The notes under the pieces: generated by a model
The model's database searches: none
Told to the model about the DNA's origin: nothing
Seen by the model: only the letters and a program-made list of their open reading frames with translations
Part shown: piece after piece, positions 23,354 to 31,840 of the stretch
Position numbering within the stretch: position 1 is the stretch's first letter
Layout: each line of letters begins with the position of its first letter
From: an uncultured Desulfovibrio sp.
GTDB lineage: Bacteria; Desulfobacterota; Desulfovibrionia; Desulfovibrionales; Desulfovibrionaceae
Reading direction: 5' to 3'
NCBI RefSeq assembly: GCF_944324935.1
Contig: NZ_CALUYG010000024.1
Location: 1 to 42,367, forward strand
Length of the DNA: 42,367 bases
Position numbers and translations under genes: made by a program

Positions 23354-24848
23354 GATCATCATCTTTTGCTCCGGTGCGCTGATCATGGTGCTGGAAATGG
23401 TGGGGGCCCGTGTGCTCGCGCCCCATGTAGGCACGTCGGCCGTGGTCTGGACGAGCCTCATCGGCGTGGTGCTGGCCTGTCTGGCCGTGGGCGGCTATCT
23501 GGGCGGGCGGCTGGCGGACAGACGGCTTTCCCGGCGGACGCTGGCGGGGCTGCTGGCCTGCTGCGCCGTCAGCTGCGCCCTGACGGCCCTTTTTCACCAG
23601 CCGGTGGGAGAAGCGGCGGGACGGCATATCCGCAGTCTGCAATGGGCCGCCGTGGCCGCCGCCCTGGGGATATTCGCCCTGCCGGGCTTCTGCCTCGGCA
23701 TGGTGGGCCCCTACGTCATCCGTCTGCGCATGGCCTCGCTGGAAACGGCCGGGGCGACGGTGGGGCGGCTCTATGCGCTGTCCACGGCGGGCAGCATCGC
23801 CGGGACCTTTCTGGGCGGCTTCATCCTCATCTCCTGGTGGCCGGGCAGCGTCATCCTCTGGGGCGTGGCGCTGGGCATGGGCGTGCTCTCCCTGCTGGCG
23901 GACCGGTCCCGTCCGGTCAAACGTCTGCTCCTGTTCCTCCTGCTGGCGGCGCTGGCTCTCTGGAGCGGGGGCCGGGCGCAGCAGGGCGCGTGGCGGCTGG
24001 TGGAGAGCCCTTACAACAGCATCCGCATCATGGACGGCGAGGACGGCGAGCGTCCCGTGCGGCTGGTGGCCACGGACCCCGGCTTCCATCAGTCCGGCAT
24101 GTACCGGGATGATCCGGCCGAGCTCTACGCCCCCTATACCCGGTATTATGCGCTGGGCCCGCTGCTCGTGCCGCAGGCGAGCCGTGTCCTCATGCTGGGG
24201 GGCGGCGGCTATTCCGTGCCCAAATGGCTGCTGTCCGGCCGTGCGGGACTGGCTGACGAGCGGCTGCGCTGCACGGTGGTGGAGCTGGACCCGGCCATGA
24301 CCCAGGTCGCCCGGGAGTATTTTGCCCTGCCCGCGGACGACCCGCGTCTGCGCATCATCCATGCCGACGCCCGCGCCTTTCTGGAGCGGCAGCGCGAACG
24401 GTATGACCTCGTGTTCGTGGATGTCTTCAATTCCTGCTATTCCGTTCCGTTCCACATGGGCACATGCGAGGCGGCGGCCCGCATGCGGGCCGCGGTGGCG
24501 CCGGGAGGGGCGCTGATTATGAACGTCATCGGCGCGGCGCAGGGCGGGGATGCGGAGCTCTTCCAGAGCATCTACAAGGCCCTGCGGACGGCCTTTGCCG
24601 AGGTGCATGTCTTTGGCGCGGGCAATCCCTACCGGCCGGAGAGCCTGCAAAACCTCATGCTGCTGGCCTTCCCCGAAAAGCGCGCGCCGGGCTGGCAGGA
24701 CGAAGAGGCGGCTCCCACTCCCGAAATGGCCGCGCTGCTGTCCGCCCGCATGGACGTACCGCCCGACCCGGCCATTCCTCCCCTGCGGGACGACTTCGCC
24801 CCGGTGGAGCGCTATGCGCTCATGCTGCTGGATGCCCAGCGGCGCTGA
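23346..24848 (+). CDS. Membrane-fused spermidine synthase homologue
   Basis: A 500-residue protein. Residues 1-210 contain about six to seven membrane spans, starting LEIIIFCSGALIMVLEMVGARVLAPHVG, a pattern typical of fused MFS/spermidine-synthase proteins. Residues ~275-460 form a Rossmann methyltransferase-like domain: RVLMLGGGGYSVPKW, VVELDPAMTQVAREYF, IIHADARAFLE, LVFVDVFNSCYSVPFHM. The D of DVFN fits the catalytic region, but soluble SpeE residues for putrescine are not all evident, so the substrate is unknown. Start ATG 23346 overlaps tadA. No speD is nearby. Confidence 0.85.
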   Translation: MLEIIIFCSGALIMVLEMVGARVLAPHVGTSAVVWTSLIGVVLACLAVGGYLGGRLADRRLSRRTLAGLLACCAVSCALTALFHQPVGEAAGRHIRSLQWAAVAAALGIFALPGFCLGMVGPYVIRLRMASLETAGATVGRLYALSTAGSIAGTFLGGFILISWWPGSVILWGVALGMGVLSLLADRSRPVKRLLLFLLLAALALWSGGRAQQGAWRLVESPYNSIRIMDGEDGERPVRLVATDPGFHQSGMYRDDPAELYAPYTRYYALGPLLVPQASRVLMLGGGGYSVPKWLLSGRAGLADERLRCTVVELDPAMTQVAREYFALPADDPRLRIIHADARAFLERQRERYDLVFVDVFNSCYSVPFHMGTCEAAARMRAAVAPGGALIMNVIGAAQGGDAELFQSIYKALRTAFAEVHVFGAGNPYRPESLQNLMLLAFPEKRAPGWQDEEAAPTPEMAALLSARMDVPPDPAIPPLRDDFAPVERYALMLLDAQRR

Positions 24849-24868
24849 TCCGCCGGAATCCCCCTTGC

Positions 24869-24897
24869 TTGCAGACGAGCAGCGAAAAGGCTATACC
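24869..24897 (+). promoter_or_regulatory. Predicted sigma70-type promoter
   Basis: TTGCAG (24869-24874) and TATACC (24892-24897) are 17 bases apart. A start near 24904 gives a ~17-base leader before the AAGGAGGGG ribosome binding site and ATG 24921. Confidence 0.5.
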
Positions 24898-24920
24898 TGT
24901 AAAAAAAACAAGGAGGGGTT

Positions 24921-25160
24921 ATGGCTATTCCTGAACTGTCCATACCGGTCATGGATGCCAATCAGGTCGTACTGGGTTTCCTGGGGCGCAAGCTGGGAAG
25001 CGGGCAGGAGCTGACCATGATGGAAGACTTTATGGCCATGACGGCTTCAGCCAAGGAGCTGCGCCAGGATTATGGGCCTACTCCGGCCGACATGCAGCTG
25101 GAGCGCCCCGAGCTGCCGGAGACGGTCAAGGGCGTTCTGGCCAACTACTCCGGGATTTGA
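24921..25160 (+). CDS. Hypothetical protein, 79 aa
   Basis: An unrecognised 79-residue protein with a very strong ribosome binding site (AAGGAGGGG) and its own predicted promoter. The sequence starts MAIPELSIPVMDANQVVLGF and is rich in Met/Leu/Glu. It has no Cys, no membrane span and no signal peptide. It lies 41 bases ahead of the 100-residue unknown gene, so the two are probably cotranscribed. The quality of the expression signals argues that it is real and well expressed. Confidence 0.7.
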   Translation: MAIPELSIPVMDANQVVLGFLGRKLGSGQELTMMEDFMAMTASAKELRQDYGPTPADMQLERPELPETVKGVLANYSGI

Positions 25161-25201
25161 ATCCTTAACCTGCGCGCGGATGATGCCGCCTGACGGAGAG
25201 C

Positions 25202-25504
25202 ATGACATTGAACGAATCCATTGATGAATTGACCGTTCAGTATGAAGAGGACGGCAAGACCGTCCTCCGGGAGCTGGATAAGGTGATCCTGAGCAAGGGG
25301 GCATGGACGACCATCCTCTTCCGCTATCAGGAATGGCGGCCGCAGGTGGATGACTTCGGCCCGGACAAGTATACCATCCGTCGCTACAAGAAGGTCGGCG
25401 GCGAGTATCGCATGCAGTCCAAGTTCACCATCTCCAGCGCCGATCAGGCCCGCAAGATCATCGACGCGCTTGAACGATGGATGAGCGAGAAGGAGAACGC
25501 CTAG
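25202..25504 (+). CDS. Hypothetical protein, 100 aa
   Basis: An unrecognised acidic 100-residue protein beginning MTLNESIDELTVQYEEDGK. It has alternating charged beta-like stretches (WTTILFRYQEWRPQVDDFG, YTIRRYKKVGGEYRMQ) and a C-terminal amphipathic helix (ADQARKIIDALERWMSEKE). A GGAGAG site precedes ATG 25202. It follows the 79-residue gene and is closed by a strong terminator at 25536. No enzyme motif is visible; a small cytosolic alpha/beta protein is likely. Confidence 0.75.
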   Translation: MTLNESIDELTVQYEEDGKTVLRELDKVILSKGAWTTILFRYQEWRPQVDDFGPDKYTIRRYKKVGGEYRMQSKFTISSADQARKIIDALERWMSEKENA

Positions 25505-25535
25505 CGTTCCCGGCGAAACTCGCGGACGGACGATC

Positions 25536-25574
25536 GCAAAAAAGGAAGGGGAGCGCTCCCTTTCCTTTTTTTGC
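25536..25574 (+). terminator. Intrinsic terminator, symmetric
   Basis: A long near-perfect palindrome centred at 25554/25555: six A, GGAAGGGG, AGC against GCT, CCCTTTCC, six T or more. It closes the two-gene hypothetical operon and would work on either strand. Confidence 0.85.
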
Positions 25575-25603
25575 GTGCGGCGTTTCGCCTGCCGGTGCGA
25601 AAA

Positions 25604-25646
25604 CGAAAAAACGACAGCCGTCGGACTGACGACTGTCGTTTTTTTG
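25604..25646. terminator. Bidirectional terminator downstream of the tRNA
   Basis: AAAAAACGACAG (left) pairs with CTGTCGTTTTTTT (right) around a 16-base loop. On the minus strand it lies directly after the tRNA 3' end and gives a T-rich tail, so it probably ends the tRNA transcript. Confidence 0.8.
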
Positions 25647-25648
25647 CA

Positions 25649-25724
25649 TGGTGGGCCCACCAGGCTTCGAACCTGGGACCTGCCGGTTATGAGCCGGAGG
25701 CTCTACCAACTGAGCTATAGGCCC
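25649..25724 (-). tRNA. tRNA with CAU anticodon (Met or lysidine-modified Ile2)
   Basis: On the minus strand 76 bases fold as a tRNA with encoded ACCA: acceptor GGGCCTA/TGGGCCC, D arm GCTCAGTTGGTAGAGC, anticodon loop CTCATAA (CAU), T arm CCAGG TTCGAAG CCTGG. The lack of a C1-A72 mismatch excludes initiator tRNA. The acceptor stem GGGCCTA resembles tRNA-Ile rather than Met, so it may be the Ile2 species read as AUA after TilS modification. Elongator Met remains possible. Confidence 0.93.
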
Positions 25725-25785
25725 GCGAGGCGCACTATAGCCGCAAGCGGCCGTCCGGGTCAAGCGCGGGCTTCGGGAGGCCGGG

Positions 25786-26949
25786 CTACATGGCCTTGCC
25801 GCACTGGAGCAGGCGGATCTGATCGTCCATGGTCTTGCGGAGCGGGGCGGGCAGTCCCATGATGTCCACATTGAGGAAGCCGCGTACGATGGTGGCCGCC
25901 GCTTCGTCCTCGTCCAGGCCGCGGGCCATGAGGTACTCGATCTCTTCCTGGGCGATCTTGCCCACGGCCGCCTCGTGGGAAAGCTCCACGCCGTCCTGAT
26001 TGCTGTCCAGCTCGGGGATGGCGTGCATGCGTCCGTTGCCGAGGATGAGGCCCTTGCATTCCAGGTGGCCCTTGACGGGCGTGGCCCCCGCGCCGATGAA
26101 GCCGCGGTTGATGATGGTGCCGCCTGTGGTCACCGCGCGGGAGATGATCTCGCCGCGCGTGTGCGGGGCGTTGAGTTCGATGCGGTTGCCGCTGTCCACA
26201 TGGGAGCCTTCAGGAGCCACGATGACCGAGTCGAAGCGGGCCACGGCACCGTCTCCGGCCAGGGTGATGCCGGGGTACATCTGCAGATCCCCTACGGGCT
26301 TGAGCAGGATGTAGTTGTTCTGGAAGACGCCCCCGGCCTCCACACGGCCGGCGGAGCGCGGCCGCACGGTGGTACTCTCGCCCCAGTTGTGGATCATGGT
26401 GAAGGTCAGCTTGCCGCCCTTTTCCACATAATATTCCGTGATGCCGAGGTGGGCGGAATGTTCCGCGTCATGGGCCGTGGCGCAGCCGCCCAGGACGTGC
26501 AGCTCCGCGCCTTCCTCCACGATGACGATATTGTGGATGCTCTGGCCCGCGTTCTGGCCCTTGATGAACATGCAGGACTGGACGGGTTCGGCGAGCTTGA
26601 CGCCCCTGGCCACCCGCATGAAGTAGCCGCCGTTGCAGTGCTCGCGGGTGAGGCGGGTGAACTCGTCCTTCTCGGGGTCGAGCAGCCGCCAGAAATGCTG
26701 GGGCAGGCCGTCATACTTGGCAAGGGCGGCGCGGATGTCCATGAGCTCGAGGCCCTCGTGGCGCGTGCCGCAATGCACGTCCGCATGGTTGAGCTGCATG
26801 AAGGTGCCGCTGACGTGCTTGTCCTGCACGTCGATGCCGGCCAGCACAAGGCGTTCGCGATCCTGAGCGGGCAGAGCCGTCAGGTCCTGGATGGGGGCGG
26901 CGTTCTCGCCGCCGGTGAAGTTGAAGCGGGAAAGGTCGACGGTGCTCAT
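25786..26949 (-). CDS. SufB/SufD-family Fe-S scaffold protein (SmsB-like)
   Basis: A 387-residue protein of the SufB/SufD family: beta-helix core with HNIVIVEEGAELHVLGGC, EYYVEKGGKLTFTMIHNWGEST, GDGAVARFDSVIVAPEGSHVDSGNRIELN and the C-terminal KIAQEEIEYLMARGLDEDEAAATIVRGFLN signature. It is shorter than SufB. It is encoded only with a SufC-like ATPase and without SufD, SufS, SufU or SufE, the make-up reported for the SUF-like minimal system of anaerobes. Start ATG 26949 overlaps the ATPase stop (ATGA). It probably assembles Fe-S clusters with the ATPase. Confidence 0.88.
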   Translation of the reverse strand: MSTVDLSRFNFTGGENAAPIQDLTALPAQDRERLVLAGIDVQDKHVSGTFMQLNHADVHCGTRHEGLELMDIRAALAKYDGLPQHFWRLLDPEKDEFTRLTREHCNGGYFMRVARGVKLAEPVQSCMFIKGQNAGQSIHNIVIVEEGAELHVLGGCATAHDAEHSAHLGITEYYVEKGGKLTFTMIHNWGESTTVRPRSAGRVEAGGVFQNNYILLKPVGDLQMYPGITLAGDGAVARFDSVIVAPEGSHVDSGNRIELNAPHTRGEIISRAVTTGGTIINRGFIGAGATPVKGHLECKGLILGNGRMHAIPELDSNQDGVELSHEAAVGKIAQEEIEYLMARGLDEDEAAATIVRGFLNVDIMGLPAPLRKTMDDQIRLLQCGKAM

Positions 26950-27740
26950 ATCAGCGGGGCCTCCATTATCTTGCCGTAGCTGTCGTCGGCAAGGCAGCGC
27001 AGGCATTCCTGATAGCCGTGATTGGCGATGTGGTCGAGGATGACGCGCGGCCGGGCTTCACAGCAGAGCTTGCCGTGATACATGACCTGTCCCCGGTCGG
27101 CATTGACGTATTCCAGGATGTGGCCGGTGTGGGTGATGATGAGCCCGCTGGTGGTGCGGTTGCGGTTCCGTTCACGCAGGGTGGCGCTACAGCAGGCGGG
27201 CACGCCGTCCAGCAGTTCCCGCACGGTATGGCCGACAAGCGCCATGTTTTCCAGATCCACGCCGGATTCGGGCTCGTCAAAGAGCAGAAGCCGCGGCTGC
27301 TGGGCCATGAGCTGGAGCAGTTCGGAGCGTTTGATCTCGCCGCCGGAGAAGCCCGCGTTGACGTCCCGGTCGAGGAAGGCGTCGAAGTGGACGCGTCTGG
27401 CCATCTCCGTAATGTCCATCTCCCGCCCGCGGCCGCAGAGCTCCACCATGCGGCGGGTGGGCAGGCCGTGGATGGTGGGCGGCCGCTGGAAGGACATGCC
27501 GATGCCCAGGCGGGCCCGTTCGTGCATGGGCGCGTGGGTGATGTCCTTGCCGTCAAAAATGATGCTGCCCCGGGTCACTTCATAGCCGGAAAAGCCCATG
27601 AGCGTCATAAGCAGGGTGGTCTTTCCCGAGCCGTTGGGGCCGAACAGGATAAAGGTTTCGCCGGATTCGATGGTCAGGTCGATGCCGCGCAGGACGGGCG
27701 TGCCGTGCACCGAAACATGCAGATCTCGTATTTCGAGCAT
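26946..27740 (-). CDS. SufC-like ABC ATPase (SmsC-like)
   Basis: A 264-residue ATPase with Walker A FGPNGSGKTTL, Q-loop GMSFQRPPTI, signature FSGGEIKRSELLQL, Walker B LLLFDEPESGVD and His switch IITHTGHIL. The spacing SGGE-KR-E and PESGVD are typical of SufC rather than of transporters. It is Cys-rich in the C-terminal part (CC, CC, CLRC). ATG 27740 is chosen because GAGGA lies seven bases upstream; ATG 27746 overlaps that site. It forms a two-gene operon with the SufB-like gene. Confidence 0.9.
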   Translation of the reverse strand: MLEIRDLHVSVHGTPVLRGIDLTIESGETFILFGPNGSGKTTLLMTLMGFSGYEVTRGSIIFDGKDITHAPMHERARLGIGMSFQRPPTIHGLPTRRMVELCGRGREMDITEMARRVHFDAFLDRDVNAGFSGGEIKRSELLQLMAQQPRLLLFDEPESGVDLENMALVGHTVRELLDGVPACCSATLRERNRNRTTSGLIITHTGHILEYVNADRGQVMYHGKLCCEARPRVILDHIANHGYQECLRCLADDSYGKIMEAPLI

Positions 27741-27978
27741 GTTCATCCTCAGCTTTGAGACGGGCGCCCGCAGGCGCAGTTGGCCGGCTGTCATTCCGGC
27801 GGCATGGCCGGAACGCGCCTGGAAAACGACTGATCCCGGGCGGAGGACGGCAGAAGACCGTCATTCCGGGCCCCGGAGGATGCCGGCCGGCCGCGAATGG
27901 CCGCCGGGCTGGCGCATAATCGCAGACTTGCCCCGCGCTGTCCAGCCCGGGCGGAAGTTTTCCGCCGGGAAGCGGCGC

Positions 27979-28007
27979 TTGCGCCGGGCCGGGCAAGCGG
28001 CTACTAT
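27979..28007 (+). promoter_or_regulatory. Predicted sigma70-type promoter for hldD
   Basis: TTGCGC (27979-27984) and TACTAT (28002-28007) are 17 bases apart, 45 bases before ATG 28052. The rest of the 311-base gap between the SufC-like gene and hldD holds no gene. It includes two copies of GTCATTCCGG (27791, 27858). Confidence 0.45.
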
Positions 28008-28051
28008 TCCCCGGCAAGAGAACGCGCCGCCGGCGCATGAGGAGGTTTTTC

Positions 28052-29023
28052 ATGTACATCATTACCGGGGGCGCGGGCTTCATCGGCAGCGCCATGCTGT
28101 GGCAGCTCAACCAGCAGGGCATCGACGACGTGGTGCTGGTGGATCATCTGGGCACGGACGACAAGTGGCGCAATCTGGTCAAGCTGACCTATGCCGACTA
28201 CATCCACCGGGAGCGCTTCCGCGAGCTTCTGCAGCGCGATGCCCTGCCGTGGAAGGTGGAGGCCATCATCCACCTCGGCGCCTGCTCCGACACCACGGAG
28301 GCGGACGGCGACTTCCTCATGGAAAACAATTTCCAGTTCAGCCGCGAGATCTGCCGGTATGCCCTGGACAAGGGCGCGCGCTTCATCCATGCCAGTTCCG
28401 CCGCCACCTACGGCGACGGCTCGCTGGGCTTCAGCGACGATCCCGATCTGCTGCCGAAGCTGCGGCCGCTCAACCTCTATGCCTACTCCAAGCACCTCCT
28501 CGATCTCTGGCTGGTGCGCCACGGGCTGGACAAGGAGGTGGTGAGCCTCAAGTTCTTCAACGTCTACGGCCCCAACGAATACCACAAGGGCGAGATGCGT
28601 AGCGTCGCCTGCAAGGCGTACAAGCAGATCACCAAGCACGGCGACCTGGAATTGTTCCGCTCCACCAGCCCGGACATCTCCGACGGCGAGCAGAAACGGG
28701 ACTTCGTCTACGTCAAGGACTGCACGGCGCTCATGGCCTGGCTGCTGGAAAACCGCCACGTCAACGGCATCCACAACGTGGGCAGCGGCCGGGCCCGCAG
28801 CTTCAACGATCTGGGCCGGGCCGTCTTCAGCGCCATGCAGCGTTCCTGCCGCATCACCTATGTGGATATGCCGCGCATGCTGCACGGCAAATACCAGAAC
28901 TTCACCCAGGCGGACATGAACTGGCTGGACAAGGTGGGCTGTCCCCTCAAGATGACCAGCCTTGAGGACGGCGTGACGGATTTCGTGCAAAACTATCTGT
29001 CGCAGCCCGACCCGTATTTGTAG
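28052..29023 (+). CDS. hldD: ADP-L-glycero-D-manno-heptose 6-epimerase
   Basis: A 323-residue short-chain epimerase that supplies ADP-heptose for lipopolysaccharide inner core. It has the NAD motif GGAGFIGS (6-13), DHLGTDDKWRNL, HLGACSDTTEADG, the catalytic YAYSK (Y143/K147) and FNVYGPNEYHKGEM. ATG 28052 has GAGGAGG upstream; ATG 28037 overlaps that site and is rejected. It is monocistronic with a promoter at 27979 and a terminator hairpin at 29074. Confidence 0.96.
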   Translation: MYIITGGAGFIGSAMLWQLNQQGIDDVVLVDHLGTDDKWRNLVKLTYADYIHRERFRELLQRDALPWKVEAIIHLGACSDTTEADGDFLMENNFQFSREICRYALDKGARFIHASSAATYGDGSLGFSDDPDLLPKLRPLNLYAYSKHLLDLWLVRHGLDKEVVSLKFFNVYGPNEYHKGEMRSVACKAYKQITKHGDLELFRSTSPDISDGEQKRDFVYVKDCTALMAWLLENRHVNGIHNVGSGRARSFNDLGRAVFSAMQRSCRITYVDMPRMLHGKYQNFTQADMNWLDKVGCPLKMTSLEDGVTDFVQNYLSQPDPYL

Positions 29024-29073
29024 GGCGCATCTCTCCCGCGTCATGGCGACGAAGCGGTCGTCATCGGAAAGGG

Positions 29074-29106
29074 ACGGGGCAGGCTTCAGCGCCTGTCCCC
29101 GTTTGC
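29074..29106 (+). terminator. Terminator hairpin after hldD
   Basis: ACGGGGCAGGC (29074-29084) pairs with GCCTGTCCCCGT (29091-29102, one bulge) around TTCAGC, followed by TTTG. The U-tract is short. It also separates hldD from the convergent minus-strand gene ending at 29107. Confidence 0.6.
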
Positions 29107-29985
29107 TTACGGCAGAAATATCCGCAGGCCGGCATAGCCCACCACATGCGTCATGTCGCCGGAGATGCTGCCCGAGGTGTCGTGCAGGGTCTGTTCCACC
29201 AGCGGCGGCGTCTTGCCCGTGAGGTGCTGGAGCGCATAGAGCACCAGCGCCAGCGGGGCCGCGCCGCACATGCTGATACCCTCCCGCTGCGTGATGTGCA
29301 GCAGTCCGTCGGGATCGCAGGCCAGGGCATGGCGCAGGGCCATGTCGTCCTTTTGCAGGGTGCGGCGCTGATCTTCGTAATGATTCATGTCCGAGCTCAC
29401 CACGAAGGCGACCTGCGGCATATCGCCGCCGGCCACCCCGGAGGGTTTGGGCAGGAGCCGCCCGGTCAGCAGGCGGGCCATATCGCGTCCGGCCTGGTGC
29501 AGCACGTCCCGCTGATGCGTGCCCACACAGATGGGCACGATGCGGAAGGGCTCCGGCTGATGCACCTGCAGGAAGGGCAGGATCACTTCCAGCGCGTGTT
29601 CGCGCAAATGGGCATGGGTATCGGCTTCGAAGACGGTGGGGCCGTCGCAGAGTGCGGCGGCCAGCGCGGCATCCACGGTAACGGGGCCTAGCGGCGTGAG
29701 CCACGCGCCGTCCGGCCAGACGGACAGGGGGCGGCCCATGCCCGTATGGTTGGGGCAGAGCAGGATGAGCGTGCGCGGCAGGCGCATGCCGGCCAGAGTG
29801 GCCCCGATGACGTGTCCGCAAAAGACATGCCCGGCATGCGGCAGCATGAGGCCCACAGGCGTGGTGTTGCGGGGGGCGGGCAGGGCGCGGGCGCCGTCGT
29901 TCAGGAAGTGCCGCACTTCCTGCCGCAGATCTTCGGGCCCATCAGGGTAGAAACGTCCGGCGACCGCCGGGTGACGGATAAGCAT
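29107..29985 (-). CDS. amrB: AmmeMemoRadiSam system protein B (MEMO1 family)
   Basis: A 292-residue MEMO-family protein: start IRHPAVAGRFYPDGP, LMLPHAGHVFCGHVIG, LILLCPNHTGMG, HALEVILPFL, VVSSDMNHYED and TSGDMTHVVGYAG-like end. The His/Cys residues resemble an extradiol-dioxygenase-type metal site. In the three-part AmmeMemoRadiSam system it accompanies an AMMECR1 protein (A) and a radical SAM enzyme. Neither is adjacent here, so the partners must lie elsewhere or be absent. Ribosome binding site AGGGAGG precedes the ATG. Biochemical role not known. Confidence 0.9.
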   Translation of the reverse strand: MLIRHPAVAGRFYPDGPEDLRQEVRHFLNDGARALPAPRNTTPVGLMLPHAGHVFCGHVIGATLAGMRLPRTLILLCPNHTGMGRPLSVWPDGAWLTPLGPVTVDAALAAALCDGPTVFEADTHAHLREHALEVILPFLQVHQPEPFRIVPICVGTHQRDVLHQAGRDMARLLTGRLLPKPSGVAGGDMPQVAFVVSSDMNHYEDQRRTLQKDDMALRHALACDPDGLLHITQREGISMCGAAPLALVLYALQHLTGKTPPLVEQTLHDTSGSISGDMTHVVGYAGLRIFLP

Positions 29986-30310
29986 GCAACCTCCCTGCGG
30001 AAAATGTGCCCGCCGCCGTTCGGGGGCCTGCCTGACGGTGGAGGGCGCGCCCGCGGTCGGCGCGGACGGCGCTCTCCTTATGCCGGGGCCCGGAACGGAC
30101 GGCGGGGCGGATGTGCGGTAAAAGCCGCCCGGGCAGGAGGTCTCGGCCCCCTGTCCGGGCTGTTCATATGTGAGCGTATCTTGCCGTTGGAACGCTTGAC
30201 CTTGCCAACCTGCGGCCTGTCGTTTCCGGGGAAACGCGTTTCTCCGCTCGATACGGCCGGGCGGCGCGGTGCTCCGCCTCGCTTTCCGTCGTTTTCACCG
30301 GCAAAATGCG
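29986..30310. other. 325-base intergenic region
   Basis: Between the amrB start and the aldehyde dehydrogenase stop (both minus strand). It holds the ribosome binding site of amrB next to 29986. I see no recognisable gene and no convincing promoter pair. The DNA is GC-rich with a few short hairpins (e.g. GTTTCC-GGGG-AAAC near 30220). Confidence 0.5.
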
Positions 30311-31774
30311 CTAGCTGTCGATGCCTCCCATGAGGAAGAGGTGGGTCTCCATGTAGTCGTTGAGGCCTTCACGGCTGCCCTCACGGCCCGTGCCGCTGAA
30401 CTTCACGCCGCCGAAGGGCGTTTCCGCCGCGGCAAGGGTGACGTCGTTGATGCCGACCATGCCGTATTGCAGGGCCTCGGCCACGCGCCAGACGCGCCCC
30501 AGATCCCGGGTGAAGAGGTAGGAGGCCAGACCGAAGCAGGTGTCGTTGGCCAGCGTGATGGCTTCCTCTTCCGTATCAAAGGGCATGATGGCGGCCACGG
30601 GGCCGAAGATCTCCTCGTGGAAGATACGCATCTCGCGGGTCAGGCCCGTCAGCAGGGTCGGTTCGTAAAAACGCGGGCCCATGCTGTGCGGTTTGCCGCC
30701 GGCCAGCAGGGTGGCCCCCTTGCTCAGGGCGTCCTGCACGAGGCCATCCACGCGGCGCACGGCCTCTTCGTTGATGAGGGGGCCGATGGTCACGCCCGCA
30801 TCCAGCCCGTTGCCCACCCGGAAGCCTTCCACCTTTTCCTTGAGGCCGCGCACAAAGGCATCATGGATGCCGCGCTGGACCAGAAAGCGGTTGGCGCAGA
30901 TGCAGGTCTGGCCGGCATTGCGGAACTTGCTGCCCACCGCGCCGGCCACGGCCGCATCCAGCCGGGCGTCGTCAAAAATGAGGAAGGGGGCGTTGCCGCC
31001 CAGTTCCAGCGAAAGGCGCTTGAGCGTGGGGGCGCAGTCGGCGGCGAGCTGCTTGCCCACGGCCGTGGAGCCGGTGAAGCTCAGCTTGCGGACCACGGGG
31101 CTTTGCGTGATCTCCCGGCCGATGGTGCCGGAATCGCCGGTCACGACGTTGATGACCCCCGCCGGGATGCCCGCCCGGCGGGAAAGTTCGGCCAGGGCCA
31201 GGGCGCAATAGGGGGTGGCGCTGGCGGGCTTGACCACCAGGGTGCAGCCGGCGGCAATGGCCGGGGCGGCCTTGCGCGGCAGCATGGAGGAGGGGAAGTT
31301 CCAGGGCGTGATGACGCCCACGACGCCGATGGGCTGCTTTTGCGTCAGCGGGCGCACGCCCGCGCGCGGCGCGGGGACGACATCGCCATAAGCGCGGCGG
31401 ATCTCTTCGGCAAACCAGGGGAAATAGCTGGCTCCCTGCAGGATCTCCCCGCGGGCTTCGGCCAGCGGCTTGCCCTGTTCCAGAGTGAGGATGCGGCAAA
31501 GGTCGTCGATGTGTTCCTCGATGAGTTCTCCCCAGCGGCGCAGCCTGGCCCCGCGCTCCTGCAGCGGGACCTTGCGCCAGACGGCGAAGGCGGCTTCAGC
31601 CGCGGCGATGGCGGCGCGGGCGTCATTGGCCGTACAGCGCGGCACGCTCCCCAGCTCTTCACCGGTGGCGGGATTGATGACTGGCAGCGTGTCGCCGTTC
31701 TCGGCATCCCGCCACTGGCCGTCGATGTAGGCCTGATGGCGCAGCAGGTCGGGGTCTTTCAGGTGTTTGGGCAT
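30311..31774 (-). CDS. gabD: NAD(P)-dependent aldehyde dehydrogenase, succinate-semialdehyde type
   Basis: A 487-residue enzyme of the GabD-type class: INPATGEELGSVPRCTANDARAAI, GVVGVITPWNFPSSMLPRK, the LELGGNAPFLIFDDA block with catalytic Glu, NAGQTCICANRFLV with catalytic Cys, and a C-terminal FGGVKFSGTGREGSREGLNDYM. The closest family by these motifs is succinate-semialdehyde dehydrogenase, but substrate is not proven. ATG 31774 has AGGAGGA upstream. The gene is downstream of a large mosaic repeat and is not clearly cotranscribed with pyrC. Confidence 0.9.
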   Translation of the reverse strand: MPKHLKDPDLLRHQAYIDGQWRDAENGDTLPVINPATGEELGSVPRCTANDARAAIAAAEAAFAVWRKVPLQERGARLRRWGELIEEHIDDLCRILTLEQGKPLAEARGEILQGASYFPWFAEEIRRAYGDVVPAPRAGVRPLTQKQPIGVVGVITPWNFPSSMLPRKAAPAIAAGCTLVVKPASATPYCALALAELSRRAGIPAGVINVVTGDSGTIGREITQSPVVRKLSFTGSTAVGKQLAADCAPTLKRLSLELGGNAPFLIFDDARLDAAVAGAVGSKFRNAGQTCICANRFLVQRGIHDAFVRGLKEKVEGFRVGNGLDAGVTIGPLINEEAVRRVDGLVQDALSKGATLLAGGKPHSMGPRFYEPTLLTGLTREMRIFHEEIFGPVAAIMPFDTEEEAITLANDTCFGLASYLFTRDLGRVWRVAEALQYGMVGINDVTLAAAETPFGGVKFSGTGREGSREGLNDYMETHLFLMGGIDS

Positions 31775-31840
31775 AAGTCCTCCTTTATGCTTGTGCCGCC
31801 TGTGCGGCAAAAATCCTGCACGGCTTCCAAGTTTCGTTTC

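Noticed and set aside
27580-28122. A 180-codon minus-strand ORF crossing the SufC-like/hldD gap
   Set aside because: It overlaps hldD on the opposite strand and the SufC-like gene in another frame and has no SD or motif.
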